NCBI GenBank assembly: GCA_958295945.1
Contig: OY282386.1
Location: 2,245,864-2,309,863 of the forward strand
Reading direction: 5' to 3'
DNA: 64,000 nucleotides
Source of the DNA: Candidatus Poribacteria bacterium
Lineage (GTDB): Bacteria > Poribacteria > WGA-4E > WGA-3G
Made by a program: the position numbers and the translations under genes. Each line of letters starts with the position of its first letter. Position 1 is the first letter of the stretch. Positions 1-9,301 of the stretch are shown piece after piece. The notes under the pieces were generated by a model. The model searched no databases. It had not been told where the DNA came from and saw only the letters and a list, made by a program, of their open reading frames with translations.

Positions 1-1620
1 TTCAACCTCCTTACAAGTATCCGGGACCATAAGTTTGAGGCATTGTGCAAGTTGTTCGGATGAATTCTTGAGTCCCATAACTGTTTCTCTCGCTCCCGCC
101 GCTGCTTGTTTAAGTGGTTCTCTATCTATAGGAAGAAAGACCTTACAACAACTCCCCCAAAACGGATGTTCGTTTGGTACGCCCATCCGCTTAAGAAGTG
201 TCTGGAATTCCTCTGTAATATCCAACCCTTTTCTAAATTCAGATGCTGAATGTTGAAATTTATTTGATTCTAAAGTCGGAAGTTCCTTTCCTGAAAGGTT
301 ACGCTGCACAACTAAAAGTTTTCCATATACTTGATAAGGTGTAATACCACTTTCACCAATTGGTTTGTTAACTGCTTCACAGTAACTGTTCAACCGGTTA
401 CGGTCATTGAGAAGAGACTCAAGTTCTTGTTCCCTATCTATCATTTGAGGTTTGCTGATATCAAGAATCCGTTTCAGCTCATCAACGACAGCTTTTTTGT
501 TCATCTTATGACTGTGCAGTTCCAGACACGCATTTCCGAGTCCTATTCCGTCGAGTTTGCGCTTGACCACTTCCAAAGCTGCCATTTTTTCTGCAACAAA
601 CAGCACCCGCTTTCCTTCTGCAATAGCTGCTGCAATCAAATTGGTGATGGTTTGGGATTTTCCAGTACCTGGTGGACCTTGAATAACGAGATTTCGTCCT
701 TGACTCACATCGTGGATGGCCAATGCTTGCGAACTGTCCGCATCAACTACGTGATAGGTATTAGTGGGAGTGAGGTGTTCGTCTATATTAGATATGCTAT
801 CGTCAATCGATGGTTTTGGTTCATCAAATCCGCTTGTTAGTAGCACTGACTGCAATATCGGATGCTCAGGGAGGGAATTATCAGGCCAGTTGTTAACGTC
901 TAAATCACAGTACATCAGAAACTTAGCAAAAGAGAAGAAACCGAGCTTAATCGCAGAATCGTCAACCGACCATCGATTACAGTTCCTAATGGTCTCACTA
1001 ACGTCTTCAAAATATTTTAGAATGTTGGACTGATCAAGGGCATCCGCTTCGGGAAGATCTGGTAATTGAATACCAAACTCGACTTTTAGTTTTTCTTGAA
1101 GAGAAAGATTCGTTCCAATCTCCTCCTCTGTGTATTGAACACGGAAATTAGCACGTACACTGGTACGGCTAAGCTCTACTGGAATCAGTATTAATGGAGC
1201 ATAGCGTAATGCCTCACTTGATTCAGCCTCATACCATTTGAGCATACCGAGTGCAAGATAAAGTGTAGTCACTCCTTGTTCTTCAAGTGCGGTGCGTGCT
1301 GTATAATAAGTATTCAACAAACGTTTTTGAAGTTCGTTAGATGTATGTCTTGTCTGAAGTTTGGTATCAGTATACCGAGCAGAGTCATATTCCTCTTCAT
1401 CTTCAAAAAGAAAAAGGTCGTCTTCTTCAGATTCATCCTTTGGCAGGAAAGACATAACTTTCTTATCTTGCACAAGGATTTGAAAAACATTTGGTGGAGA
1501 TTCATCAACAATCTCAACACCTCGTGCTTTAAGAAGTTTATAGTTAATCAATGGGTTACGTAAACCTAAGTCAAGCAGTTCAGCTCGTGCAGTATCTAAT
1601 TTATTTTGTACAGAATTCAT
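1..1620 (-). CDS. DUF4011-family superfamily 1 helicase, N-terminal part (cut by window edge)
   Basis: An open frame of 540 codons starts with ATG at 1620 and runs off the left edge. The N-terminus carries the DUF4011 hallmark (LLDLGLRNPLINYK near residue 15, then RGVEIVDE). About 310-330 residues in comes a helicase Walker A, GPPGTGKSQT (around 651-678), preceded by a Q-motif-like SSQALAI and followed by RVLFVAEKMAALEVV, which is typical of AAA_11/UvrD-like SF1 helicases. Family members are very large, often end in DUF3320 or a Vsr-like nuclease, and include the Hhe phage-defence protein. Defence is therefore plausible, but the C-terminus that would decide this lies outside the window. All plus-strand ORFs over this stretch are shadows. 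Confidence 0.85.
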   Translation of the reverse strand, partial: MNSVQNKLDTARAELLDLGLRNPLINYKLLKARGVEIVDESPPNVFQILVQDKKVMSFLPKDESEEDDLFLFEDEEEYDSARYTDTKLQTRHTSNELQKRLLNTYYTARTALEEQGVTTLYLALGMLKWYEAESSEALRYAPLILIPVELSRTSVRANFRVQYTEEEIGTNLSLQEKLKVEFGIQLPDLPEADALDQSNILKYFEDVSETIRNCNRWSVDDSAIKLGFFSFAKFLMYCDLDVNNWPDNSLPEHPILQSVLLTSGFDEPKPSIDDSISNIDEHLTPTNTYHVVDADSSQALAIHDVSQGRNLVIQGPPGTGKSQTITNLIAAAIAEGKRVLFVAEKMAALEVVKRKLDGIGLGNACLELHSHKMNKKAVVDELKRILDISKPQMIDREQELESLLNDRNRLNSYCEAVNKPIGESGITPYQVYGKLLVVQRNLSGKELPTLESNKFQHSASEFRKGLDITEEFQTLLKRMGVPNEHPFWGSCCKVFLPIDREPLKQAAAGARETVMGLKNSSEQLAQCLKLMVPDTCKEVE

Positions 1621-1715
1621 CTCATATACACCATAATTTAACGGAATTAGTCGTTTTGGACTTACAGAGATTTAGAATTTGACGAAAAACACAAAAAGTG
1701 TCCAATATTCAAAAC

Positions 1716-1790
1716 ATCACTTGGTAGGGAATTCGACCCGCGTCGCTTGGTGCGGTCTCTACCAACCCTCCGAGTCAAATCGGAAGTGAT
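1716..1790. repeat. imperfect inverted repeat in the 1621-1990 intergenic gap
   Basis: ATCACTT at 1716-1722 is matched by AAGTGAT at 1784-1790, with an inner TTGGT...ACCAA hairpin. It could be a small MITE-like or regulatory structure. It does not fold as a tRNA. The rest of the 370-base gap between the helicase and the oxidoreductase shows no gene. Confidence 0.35.
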
Positions 1791-1990
1791 ATTATGTGTG
1801 AAAGTGATGTCCACCCAGCAACTTTCGGACAACTGAATATATCTCTGAAAAAGGCGTTATCTATGTCCTGCAGCGTGTTTTGTTGCATCATTGTATTCGT
1901 GCCTTAGATATACTGGTAACCTGTTTATCTTTATTTTCTTTCATGCAGTTCTCATTTGCAAGAGTATAAAGTAAGTTAGAAATTGAAACA

Positions 1991-2986
1991 TTACAACGGA
2001 AATTCTATCGCTTTCCCCTGTTCTGAGGACATATAGAACGCCTGCATCAACTCTGTCAAATTACGTCCATCTTCAATAGTAATTGTCATCGGTTCGTCGC
2101 GAAGGATTGCATTGATCCACTGCTGTAATGGAGATGGTGGAGCTGCGGGGGCATCCGCGATGTATTTCTCCTTCTCTTCATCAGACAGTTTGCGCGTCTG
2201 AAAATGCATCTCACCGTGTCCAGCGGCAAACGAACCTTCCGTACCATATATCTCAAGCAAATTCGGACCGGAACGGTGCGTCCATGCAACATCTATTACT
2301 CCGAGTGCTTTATTCGCAAATTCCACAACAGAGACACTATTATCGTCAATAGGGAAATTACCAGTGAAGTTGTTTATCTTAGCAATAGCACTTTTGGGTT
2401 CACCCATTAACCAACGGATCACATCAACACGGTGGCATCCTAAATCAAAGAGTGCGCCACCACCAGCACGGACAGGGTCTGCAAACCAGGCACTTGTGCC
2501 ACCGAACCATTTATCAAGTGCAGCGGAATGTGCTATCCGTCCTCTACCAAAAGTAATGTCACCGAGGAGTCCATCATCAATTGCTTTCTTTGCGAATAGT
2601 ATTTCGCCATTTGCACGAGATGGCAGAGAAATCATGAACTGGACACCCGCTTTTTCAACTGCTTCGATAATCGGATCGCATTCTTCAACTGTGATGGCAA
2701 GTGCTTTTTCTGTGAAGATATGTTTACCTGCTTCGGCAGCAGCAATCATGACCCGTGGGTGGTCTGAGGTGATAGCATCAACAGCAACGGCATCAATATC
2801 GTCGCGGCTTAACATCTCATCAAGGTCTGTATAGAACGGTACTTCATACTGTTCTGCTGCAGCTTTGCCTCCGTATTCTTCCTCATCCCATACTGCTATG
2901 AGTTCTGTTTCTGGGTTTTCGTGAATTTGTCTTGCATATCCACCTGCGTGAACATGTGCCATACTAATTTTTCCAACTCTTATCAT
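1991..2986 (-). CDS. Gfo/Idh/MocA-family NAD(P)-dependent oxidoreductase
   Basis: A 331-residue protein with an N-terminal Rossmann-like region (MIRVGKISMAHVHAGGY; the GxGxxG loop is atypical) and the conserved EKAL segment (equivalent to EKP, with the catalytic-region lysine). The C-terminal half contains GGGALFDLGCHRVDVIRWL, usual for this family of sugar, inositol or biliverdin-type dehydrogenases. The start at 2986 is set by AAAAGGAGAATTCAATG. The reading frame is open for 48 more codons upstream, but those codons belong to a broken HEPN gene. The substrate cannot be told from sequence. It is one of four Gfo/Idh genes in the window. Confidence 0.85.
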   Translation of the reverse strand: MIRVGKISMAHVHAGGYARQIHENPETELIAVWDEEEYGGKAAAEQYEVPFYTDLDEMLSRDDIDAVAVDAITSDHPRVMIAAAEAGKHIFTEKALAITVEECDPIIEAVEKAGVQFMISLPSRANGEILFAKKAIDDGLLGDITFGRGRIAHSAALDKWFGGTSAWFADPVRAGGGALFDLGCHRVDVIRWLMGEPKSAIAKINNFTGNFPIDDNSVSVVEFANKALGVIDVAWTHRSGPNLLEIYGTEGSFAAGHGEMHFQTRKLSDEEKEKYIADAPAAPPSPLQQWINAILRDEPMTITIEDGRNLTELMQAFYMSSEQGKAIEFPL

Positions 2987-3043
2987 TGAATTCTCCTTTT
3001 TTGAAGTAATACCATTTAAAGAAAAATGATGTTTCATTACAGG

Positions 3044-3130
3044 TTCTTGTGATACGTTTTCAACGTATGATGCAATACGTTCAGTAGCCTCAACTACATC
3101 TTGGAGATATAAACTATAGATTCGTGACAT
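3044..3130 (-). pseudogene. 5-prime remnant of a HEPN-domain (DUF86/HepT-like) gene
   Basis: About 29 codons beginning MSRIYSLYLQDVVEATERIA, which resembles the N-terminal helix of DUF86/HepT HEPN ribonucleases. It overlaps the end of the upstream nucleotidyltransferase gene by 17 bases, the usual arrangement of MNT/HEPN toxin-antitoxin pairs. After VENVSQE the similarity stops and the frame runs into the oxidoreductase. The catalytic RxxxxxH segment of HEPN is absent, so the toxin should be inactive. The rest of the gene was not found elsewhere in the window. Confidence 0.6.
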
Positions 3131-3425
3131 ACTCTATCTCTTTTTCTATATAAGGTTTTAGACGCGGTTTAATGGAGGTAGTAGTCATTAGATCAACGTC
3201 CTTCTTAAACAGGTCTTCAAGAAAAAGAGCTAATCCCATGTAGTCGCGAAGGGTCAGTCTTTCAAGTTCAACAATGATATCAATGTCGCTCTCGGTGGAT
3301 GCTGTACCTCGCACGTAAGATCCGAACAAGCCGATGCGTTTGACACCGTATTTTTGCAAGGTTTTTCGATTATCCACAAGACTCTGCTTAATTGCTTCCT
3401 TACTGAGAATCGTTTGATTTTTCAT
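3114..3425 (-). CDS. MNT-type minimal nucleotidyltransferase (antitoxin of an MNT/HEPN pair)
   Basis: A 103-residue protein with the nucleotidyltransferase signature GLFGSYVRGTASTESDIDIIVE: GS followed by DxD, the metal-binding aspartates. In the known family this small enzyme AMPylates and neutralises the HEPN toxin encoded next to it. The start at 3425 is preferred over 3458 because GTGGAGT lies 5 bases upstream. The partner toxin is reduced to a short remnant, so this is probably an orphan antitoxin. Confidence 0.8.
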   Translation of the reverse strand: MKNQTILSKEAIKQSLVDNRKTLQKYGVKRIGLFGSYVRGTASTESDIDIIVELERLTLRDYMGLALFLEDLFKKDVDLMTTTSIKPRLKPYIEKEIEYVTNL

Positions 3426-3804
3426 TTTAAACTCCACTGTTAAGGCATCAGTAAACATGTAAAAAACTGTTCCTGCAGTATCAATAACTTCGCAAGAAAT
3501 AGTTGAATAAATTGATCCGATGGCCGATATCTATAAAAACCAAATTATGATTATGAAGGAAATTCACCCGTGCAAGAAATTATAGTACTTTGGACATTTC
3601 TTATACCACATTTATCCGCAAAGACAGCAAACCTATTGTCGCGATTTGTATTCACGCGATATTCATACATCCAACCAGAATTAAATCCGAAATTATTGTC
3701 TTAAGTATTGAATTTGTGTCTTTAAAAAGTCGTTTTTTCAGTGAAGTAACTCCCTAAATCCTCTTATCAACGGGATTGTAAGTAGAAATGCGTAAGTCCT
3801 GATA
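3426..3804. other. gene-free stretch
   Basis: About 380 AT-rich bases between the PhyH gene and the nucleotidyltransferase gene. I see no credible ORF, RNA or repeat here. Confidence 0.5.
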
Positions 3805-4578
3805 TTAAATTATTCGACCAACAGAAGATCTTGTTGCAAAATGATTCAACCCACGAAGAACTAATTTCACATTTGTGTGCCTATTGTCAGGTATGATTTG
3901 ATCGTTACCTGCATGCATCTGTACGAGAACGCTCTTTCGAGTCTTATTTGAACGGTTTGGCATCGAACCGTGCAGTGTGAAATAACTAAAGAAAAGCACA
4001 TCCCCCGGTTCAGCTTCTAATACAGTTGCATTCTCGATTGGGTATCTATCTGTGATTTCTTCGTTTTGTCCGCCTCCCATCATTCCGTCTGTCCGTCCCA
4101 ATTCTTTGTGTGAACCCGGATACACTCGCACACAACCCATCTCATCTGTTGCATCGGATACATAGACTATCGCAGCAATCATCGAATCTTTTTCAGATGG
4201 AAAATACTGCCAATCTTGATGCATTGGAAATGGTGAACCTTTCTCTGGAGGTTTGCAGAAAAGTTTGGAATGATGAAGCATAATATCAGGACCAAGTATT
4301 TCCTCAGTTATATCAAGAAACTTGTCATGCATGAATGCTTGTAACCACACACCAGAGAAGCTTTGGATGTTATGCGTGTGGATAATAATAGATTCGCCAC
4401 CATCAAGTGCATCCATCAATCTACCACCCCAGCGTGCATTGATATTCTCATCACTTTTTACTAACTGGTCTACTACACGGTCAAAGTCATTTTCCATCAC
4501 CTTTATCTCTTGTGATGAATAGACTCCTTTAGCAAAATAGTAACCATTTTCGTGAAAAAATTGTCCAATGTCTGACAT
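3805..4578 (-). CDS. phytanoyl-CoA dioxygenase (PhyH) family protein
   Basis: A 257-residue Fe(II)/2-oxoglutarate dioxygenase-type protein. The metal triad is visible as H120-x-D122 in MHQDW and H203 in LHGSMPNRS; R214 is a candidate for 2-oxoglutarate binding. PGSH at about 154-157 is the usual family turn. The gene is fused by a TAATG stop-start overlap to the upstream ABC ATPase gene, so the two are very likely translated together. The substrate is unknown; the family hydroxylates diverse small molecules. Confidence 0.88.
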   Translation of the reverse strand: MSDIGQFFHENGYYFAKGVYSSQEIKVMENDFDRVVDQLVKSDENINARWGGRLMDALDGGESIIIHTHNIQSFSGVWLQAFMHDKFLDITEEILGPDIMLHHSKLFCKPPEKGSPFPMHQDWQYFPSEKDSMIAAIVYVSDATDEMGCVRVYPGSHKELGRTDGMMGGGQNEEITDRYPIENATVLEAEPGDVLFFSYFTLHGSMPNRSNKTRKSVLVQMHAGNDQIIPDNRHTNVKLVLRGLNHFATRSSVGRII

Positions 4579-5351
4579 TACGATTTTGTTACCTCCAAAT
4601 AGAGTTCAGCAAGCCAATTTGGCTTCAGTTCTTCAGAATTGTTCTTATCTTTGAATTCCTTTTGTATAAGATTGAATGTGTTGAACACAGCAAACTGTCC
4701 ATTTACAAGTATACCAAGTTTGTCTGACTCTGTCCTATCATCAGTGTCTAACTTTCTAAGCTTAATCACATCTTCCAAACGATCGGTAGCAATCACGAGT
4801 GTTTTTCCCATTGTTTGAAGTTCACGAAGTAATTCTACCATCTCAATTTGTGCTTGGGGTTCAAGTTGAGCTAAGGGTTCATCAAGCAACCATATCTGCG
4901 GATCGTGAAGAAAGGTTTTGGCATACAATAGTCGCAGTCGTTCATCAGTAGAGAGAACACCAATTTGTTGTTCACATAAATTCTGAATGTCCATCAATTC
5001 AAGAACTGCATCAATTGCTGCAGTCTGTCCCATTTTTTTAATCTTATATGCTGATGCGAAGAACGTAAGATAGTCTACAACAGATAATTTAGGATAACCT
5101 TCATAAGTACTCGTGATATAACCGATTTGTGAACGCACGTGCTTTAAGTTTGAAAATGCATCTAAACCTGAGATGGAGACAGTGCCTGATGTTGGTTTAA
5201 CTAATGTTGCTAATATATTGAGAAGCAGCGTTTTACCCGCACCGTTTCTTCCAAGAAGAAAAAGGGATTCTCCCGATGCAACTTTGAATGTAAGATCTGT
5301 GAGAAACGGTTTGTTATTAAAGGATTTACAAAGTTCCTGGACATCAAGCAA
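4578..5351 (-). CDS. ABC-transporter-type ATPase with degenerate signature
   Basis: A 257-residue nucleotide-binding domain with Walker A GRNGAGKT (about residues 34-41) and Walker B IWLLDEPLAQL. It resembles ABC-2/CcmA-like ATPases. The usual LSGGQ signature reads LSTDERLR, and the H-loop histidine is replaced in LVIATDR, so catalysis may be weak or different. No permease gene is adjacent. The stop codon overlaps the start of the dioxygenase gene, an unusual pairing. Confidence 0.8.
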   Translation of the reverse strand: MLDVQELCKSFNNKPFLTDLTFKVASGESLFLLGRNGAGKTLLLNILATLVKPTSGTVSISGLDAFSNLKHVRSQIGYITSTYEGYPKLSVVDYLTFFASAYKIKKMGQTAAIDAVLELMDIQNLCEQQIGVLSTDERLRLLYAKTFLHDPQIWLLDEPLAQLEPQAQIEMVELLRELQTMGKTLVIATDRLEDVIKLRKLDTDDRTESDKLGILVNGQFAVFNTFNLIQKEFKDKNNSEELKPNWLAELYLEVTKS

Positions 5352-5409
5352 TTATATCCTCCAATGATATAACTTTTCATTCCGGGTTATTTCTGTATTG
5401 TTGACAGTA

Positions 5410-6411
5410 TTAACTCAGGTCTACTTGGACAGGTCTACCAAGTTCAGCAGATTGCCATGCAGCCTCTGTTAGTTGTATTACACGCAAGCCGTTTTCAACT
5501 CCGATTGGATTCACTGTGCGTTCTCCACGGATGAGTTCAATGAAAGCGACATCTTTGTTTCCACCTTTTGGTAAATCAGATTCATCAACGGGTTCAGGTT
5601 TTCCACCCGTTCCTTGACGGGATAACTTGCCTCCGCGTAGAAAAAGTGCACCCTCTTCCATCCAAATAGAAAAGTCTTCTTGTACGCCACCATAAGCATG
5701 CCCAACGATACTGATATTACACAATGCACCTGTATCGAATTTTATTGACATGGCAGTGAGAACATCTACCTCAATGTCTAAGTTGTCAATAATTGCAAAG
5801 ACATTTTCAGGACTTGCTTCTAATACCCAAAGGAGGATATCAATCAAATGACTACCAGAATCGTTGAGTTGGCCACCACCACCGAGAAAAGGGTCTTGTC
5901 GCCATTTACCTTGCTGATTACGATACCAATTTTGCGATTGATGGGCAGCAACAAAGTTCACTTTACCCAATTCTCCACTCTGAACAACCTGTCTGCAGTA
6001 TTGATATGTAGGACTCAAATGTCTTTGATAGCCAATCATCAGGTGTAGACCGGTTTCTTCAACCTTTGCCATCACCAGTTTTGCGTGGTCAACGGTGCAT
6101 ACCATCGGCTTTTCTGTGTGCACATGGCAACCCACATCAAGTGCAGCCATGATATGATCAAAATGTAGACCATGAGGAGAACTAATGACGACTGCATCGG
6201 GTTTTAAATCTGTCAACATTTCAACATGGTCAGCGTATGTAGGGACTGAGTCATCTAATCCAACGGTTTCTTTGAAGGCTTTAAGTGCATTTTCACTTGG
6301 ATCGGCAAGTCCGACAATTTCAACATTCTCGACACCAGAAACACTTCGTCCGTGTCCGCGTGAGTTACCACCACATCCAATAAAACCAAATCTTAATTTC
6401 TGTTTAGCCAT
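5410..6411 (-). CDS. Gfo/Idh/MocA-family oxidoreductase
   Basis: A 333-residue protein with the dinucleotide-binding loop GFIGCGGNSRGHG at residues 8-20, the EKP motif (HTEKPMVC) and a C-terminal domain containing GGGGQLNDSGSHLIDILLW. GAGGAT lies 6 bases upstream of the ATG. It is probably an NAD(P)-dependent dehydrogenase for a sugar or cyclitol. It is co-directional with the ABC ATPase and PhyH genes and separated from them by 58 bases, so it may be in the same transcript. Confidence 0.88.
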   Translation of the reverse strand: MAKQKLRFGFIGCGGNSRGHGRSVSGVENVEIVGLADPSENALKAFKETVGLDDSVPTYADHVEMLTDLKPDAVVISSPHGLHFDHIMAALDVGCHVHTEKPMVCTVDHAKLVMAKVEETGLHLMIGYQRHLSPTYQYCRQVVQSGELGKVNFVAAHQSQNWYRNQQGKWRQDPFLGGGGQLNDSGSHLIDILLWVLEASPENVFAIIDNLDIEVDVLTAMSIKFDTGALCNISIVGHAYGGVQEDFSIWMEEGALFLRGGKLSRQGTGGKPEPVDESDLPKGGNKDVAFIELIRGERTVNPIGVENGLRVIQLTEAAWQSAELGRPVQVDLS

Positions 6412-6590
6412 CTATGATCCTCAATTACTTTTTGATATAAATTACCACGACTATCTACAAATTGCAAGAATTAAATTAGGGAGGTGCCTATTTCTTATAG
6501 TTGCCAATCTTTGTCATATATTGTAAAATAAGGATCGTGATGAAACATTAAGTCAGTATAATCTCAAGGAGATGAAATAACTAATTCTGA

Positions 6591-7325
<735 letters not shown>

Positions 7326-7431
7326 ATATAGCGGATGGGAAATCATAATTTATCCATTTCATTCGGTGTCAAAACCCCGTTGCTTTAGCTCGGGGATGTC
7401 CACACCGCCTTTGTTGTGTCAAGAAAAACAC

Positions 7432-7460
7432 TTGACTTTGTTCAAGAAATATGGTATTCT
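7432..7460 (+). promoter_or_regulatory. sigma70-like promoter inside the IS605-like relic
   Basis: TTGACT at 7432-7437, a 17-base spacer and TATTCT at 7455-7460. It points toward the candidate guide-RNA region and the downstream nucleotidyltransferase gene, so it could drive either. Confidence 0.45.
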
Positions 7461-7777
7461 GTTCCTATCAACTGGATAGGAGAGCAATCGCCTACTTCCT
7501 GTAGGTGTCCTATCCAATCTGATTGCTCAGACAGAGTTGACGTTGATAAACTCAACAATACCACATTCGGTTGTGGACGCTGCAAGTTACGATCCTTGCC
7601 AGTCGTCTGTGATGAGTTCTGCATTCGCTATATAGGATTGTGTAGGTGTTCCCTCCACAACTGCGAAATAAACAGAACGTTGAACATAAAGTATCTGGGT
7701 CGCTCAGTGGGGGATACCTTGTAAGGACCCTGTTAGTCGTGCCGTGGCGGGCACCCCGACAATTGCTGTCTCGGTTA

Positions 7778-7900
7778 ACTTGGCTTAAAACCAAGTGAGT
7801 CTCCTATAAGGAGATAAAAGATGCCCACATCTTCAAAAAACGGAGGTGTCCGTGAGAAGATGACCTAAAGGAAACCCCATCCTTTAGGTTGGGGAGCCGT
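7778..7900 (+). ncRNA. omega-RNA-like scaffold at the right end of the IS605-like relic
   Basis: Consecutive hairpins can be read by eye: ACTTGG/CCAAGT (7778-7796), CTCCT/AGGAG (7801-7813), a stem CATCTTC/GAAGATG (7828-7862) enclosing ACGGA/TCCGT, and the terminal CCCCA/TGGGG stem (7875-7894). TnpB guide RNAs have this position and shape, with the guide taken from the DNA just past the right end. Here that would be the first bases of the adjacent coding region. No partner TnpB is present in the window, so activity is not implied. Confidence 0.45.
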
Positions 7901-7901
7901 C

Positions 7902-9272
7902 ATGAACAATGCTATAGTTTTAGCAGCAGGATTAGGACGAAAAGTGTGGCCCTATGGAGAATTCAGGCAGAAATGCACGATTCCTGTTGCCAATAAACCA
8001 ATTATACGAAGAATTGTTGAAAACCTAATTGAAGTTGGTATCGACAGAATTATCGTAGTTGTCGGACATTATGCTCAGCAAGTCCGTGGTGCTGTTGCTG
8101 ACATTTCAAACATTGAATTTGTCACACAAAATCCTCAAAATGGCACTGCAGATGCTGTTTTAACAGCACTAAATAACCTTAACGGTGACAATTTTTTAGT
8201 GGTATATGGAGATATTGTAACCACATCTGATAATTTACGTAATATCATAGAGGACTTTTATCGTCAGAATGCAGAAGTTGCTGCATTGGTTCAGTTGCTA
8301 AACGATGAGGACGCAAGTAATTGGCTTTGTGCTAAGTTTTCTGATGGATGCCTAAGAGGTATTGAGGGACATCCACGAGGGGGTTCGCATCGTCTATGTG
8401 GGATCTATGCATTTAAATCTACTGCAAAACCTTATTTGTTAAGAAATCCTGGAATCGTCACACAAGTTCCTGTCGGTGGCATGCCACCACCCGAATCCGA
8501 AATTGCTCAATCTATACAACTCATGATTGATGAAGGTATAGATGTATTAGCAGTTGAAACAACAGACTTTTTTGTTGACGTTGACAAACCTTGGCATGTC
8601 TTGGAAGCAAATCGTAGGTTAGTTGATTACCTTTCCAAACAAATTGATGCAGATCAAATTGCCGAAGGTGCGAAAATATCTGATGCAGCTGATATAAACG
8701 GGAATGTTGTTTTAGGTAAAAATACAGTGATTGGTCCACGAGTCGTTGTCAATGGAACACTCGTTGCAGGATCTAATAACAATATCACCAACGGCGCAAT
8801 TGTACACGGTAATATACTGATAGGTAATCAGTGTCGTATCAGTGATTATTGTCATATTGATAGCAGCACTATCGGGAATCGGTGTATCGTTGGACACGGT
8901 GCTGAAATGTCGGGTGTGATGTTTGATAAGGTTTTTCTATATCACTATTGTGAAATGTCTGGCGTTTTTGGGAATGCAACTGATATTGGTGCTGCTACAG
9001 TATGTGGAACACTAAGATTTGATGACCGAGATACAGTAATTCAGATAGAAGATCGTAATGAAGTTCCATCTTATGGGGCAAACGCCACTTACATGGGTGA
9101 TTACTGCAGAACAGGTGTAAATGCAATGATTATGCCTGGCAGATGGATTGGTTCATATAGTGTCATTGGACCAGGAGTGATTCTATATGATGATGTCCCA
9201 AGTAAAACTATGGTGTTAGCAAAACAGGAACTGATTACAAAACCTTGGGGACCAGACAGGTATGGATGGTGA
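7902..9272 (+). CDS. NDP-sugar pyrophosphorylase with left-handed beta-helix domain (GlmU-like)
   Basis: A 456-residue two-domain protein. Residues 1-230 form a nucleotidyltransferase with AAGLGRKVWPYGEFRQKCTI (the G-x-G-x-R/K...K signature) and VVYGDIV (metal-binding aspartate). Residues 255-440 carry hexapeptide repeats of the left-handed beta-helix type. The layout matches GlmU or GDP-mannose/glucose-1-phosphate transferases that supply activated sugars for the cell envelope. No histidine/asparagine acetyltransferase site could be assigned with confidence, so I do not name it glmU. Its upstream region is the right end of the IS605-like relic. Confidence 0.85.
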   Translation: MNNAIVLAAGLGRKVWPYGEFRQKCTIPVANKPIIRRIVENLIEVGIDRIIVVVGHYAQQVRGAVADISNIEFVTQNPQNGTADAVLTALNNLNGDNFLVVYGDIVTTSDNLRNIIEDFYRQNAEVAALVQLLNDEDASNWLCAKFSDGCLRGIEGHPRGGSHRLCGIYAFKSTAKPYLLRNPGIVTQVPVGGMPPPESEIAQSIQLMIDEGIDVLAVETTDFFVDVDKPWHVLEANRRLVDYLSKQIDADQIAEGAKISDAADINGNVVLGKNTVIGPRVVVNGTLVAGSNNNITNGAIVHGNILIGNQCRISDYCHIDSSTIGNRCIVGHGAEMSGVMFDKVFLYHYCEMSGVFGNATDIGAATVCGTLRFDDRDTVIQIEDRNEVPSYGANATYMGDYCRTGVNAMIMPGRWIGSYSVIGPGVILYDDVPSKTMVLAKQELITKPWGPDRYGW

Positions 9273-9301
9273 GAAATAGATGACTAAACTGCAAACGACT
9301 G

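Larger units (their letters stand above)
7371..7901 (+). mobile_element. IS200/IS605-like relic lacking intact tnpA and tnpB
   Basis: Both ends look like the imperfect palindromes of IS605-type elements. On the left CCCCG...CGGGG lies at 7375-7395; on the right CCCCA...TGGGG lies at 7875-7894. No transposase ORF is left. The plus frame ending at 7724 closes with INRTLNIKYLGR, similar to the end of the TnpB zinc-ribbon region (DRDxNAAxNI), so this is probably an internally deleted TnpB element. The right end abuts the ATG of the next gene at 7902. Confidence 0.65.

Noticed and set aside
35-1563. Plus-strand ORFs of 73-169 codons over the first 1.6 kb
   Set aside because: They are antisense to the long DUF4011 helicase frame, which has clear family motifs and is simply cut by the window edge.
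1716-1790. Possible tRNA in the first intergenic gap
   Set aside because: It has inverted ends and a TTCGA-like stretch, but no cloverleaf with anticodon and T-loop at proper distances could be formed.
2987-3130. N-terminal extension of the Gfo/Idh protein
   Set aside because: The extra 48 codons look like the start of a HEPN gene, and a strong ribosome site sits directly before ATG 2986.
7442-7794. Minus-strand ORFs in the IS605-like relic
   Set aside because: No similarity to transposases on that strand; the only trace of coding is the plus-strand TnpB-like end.
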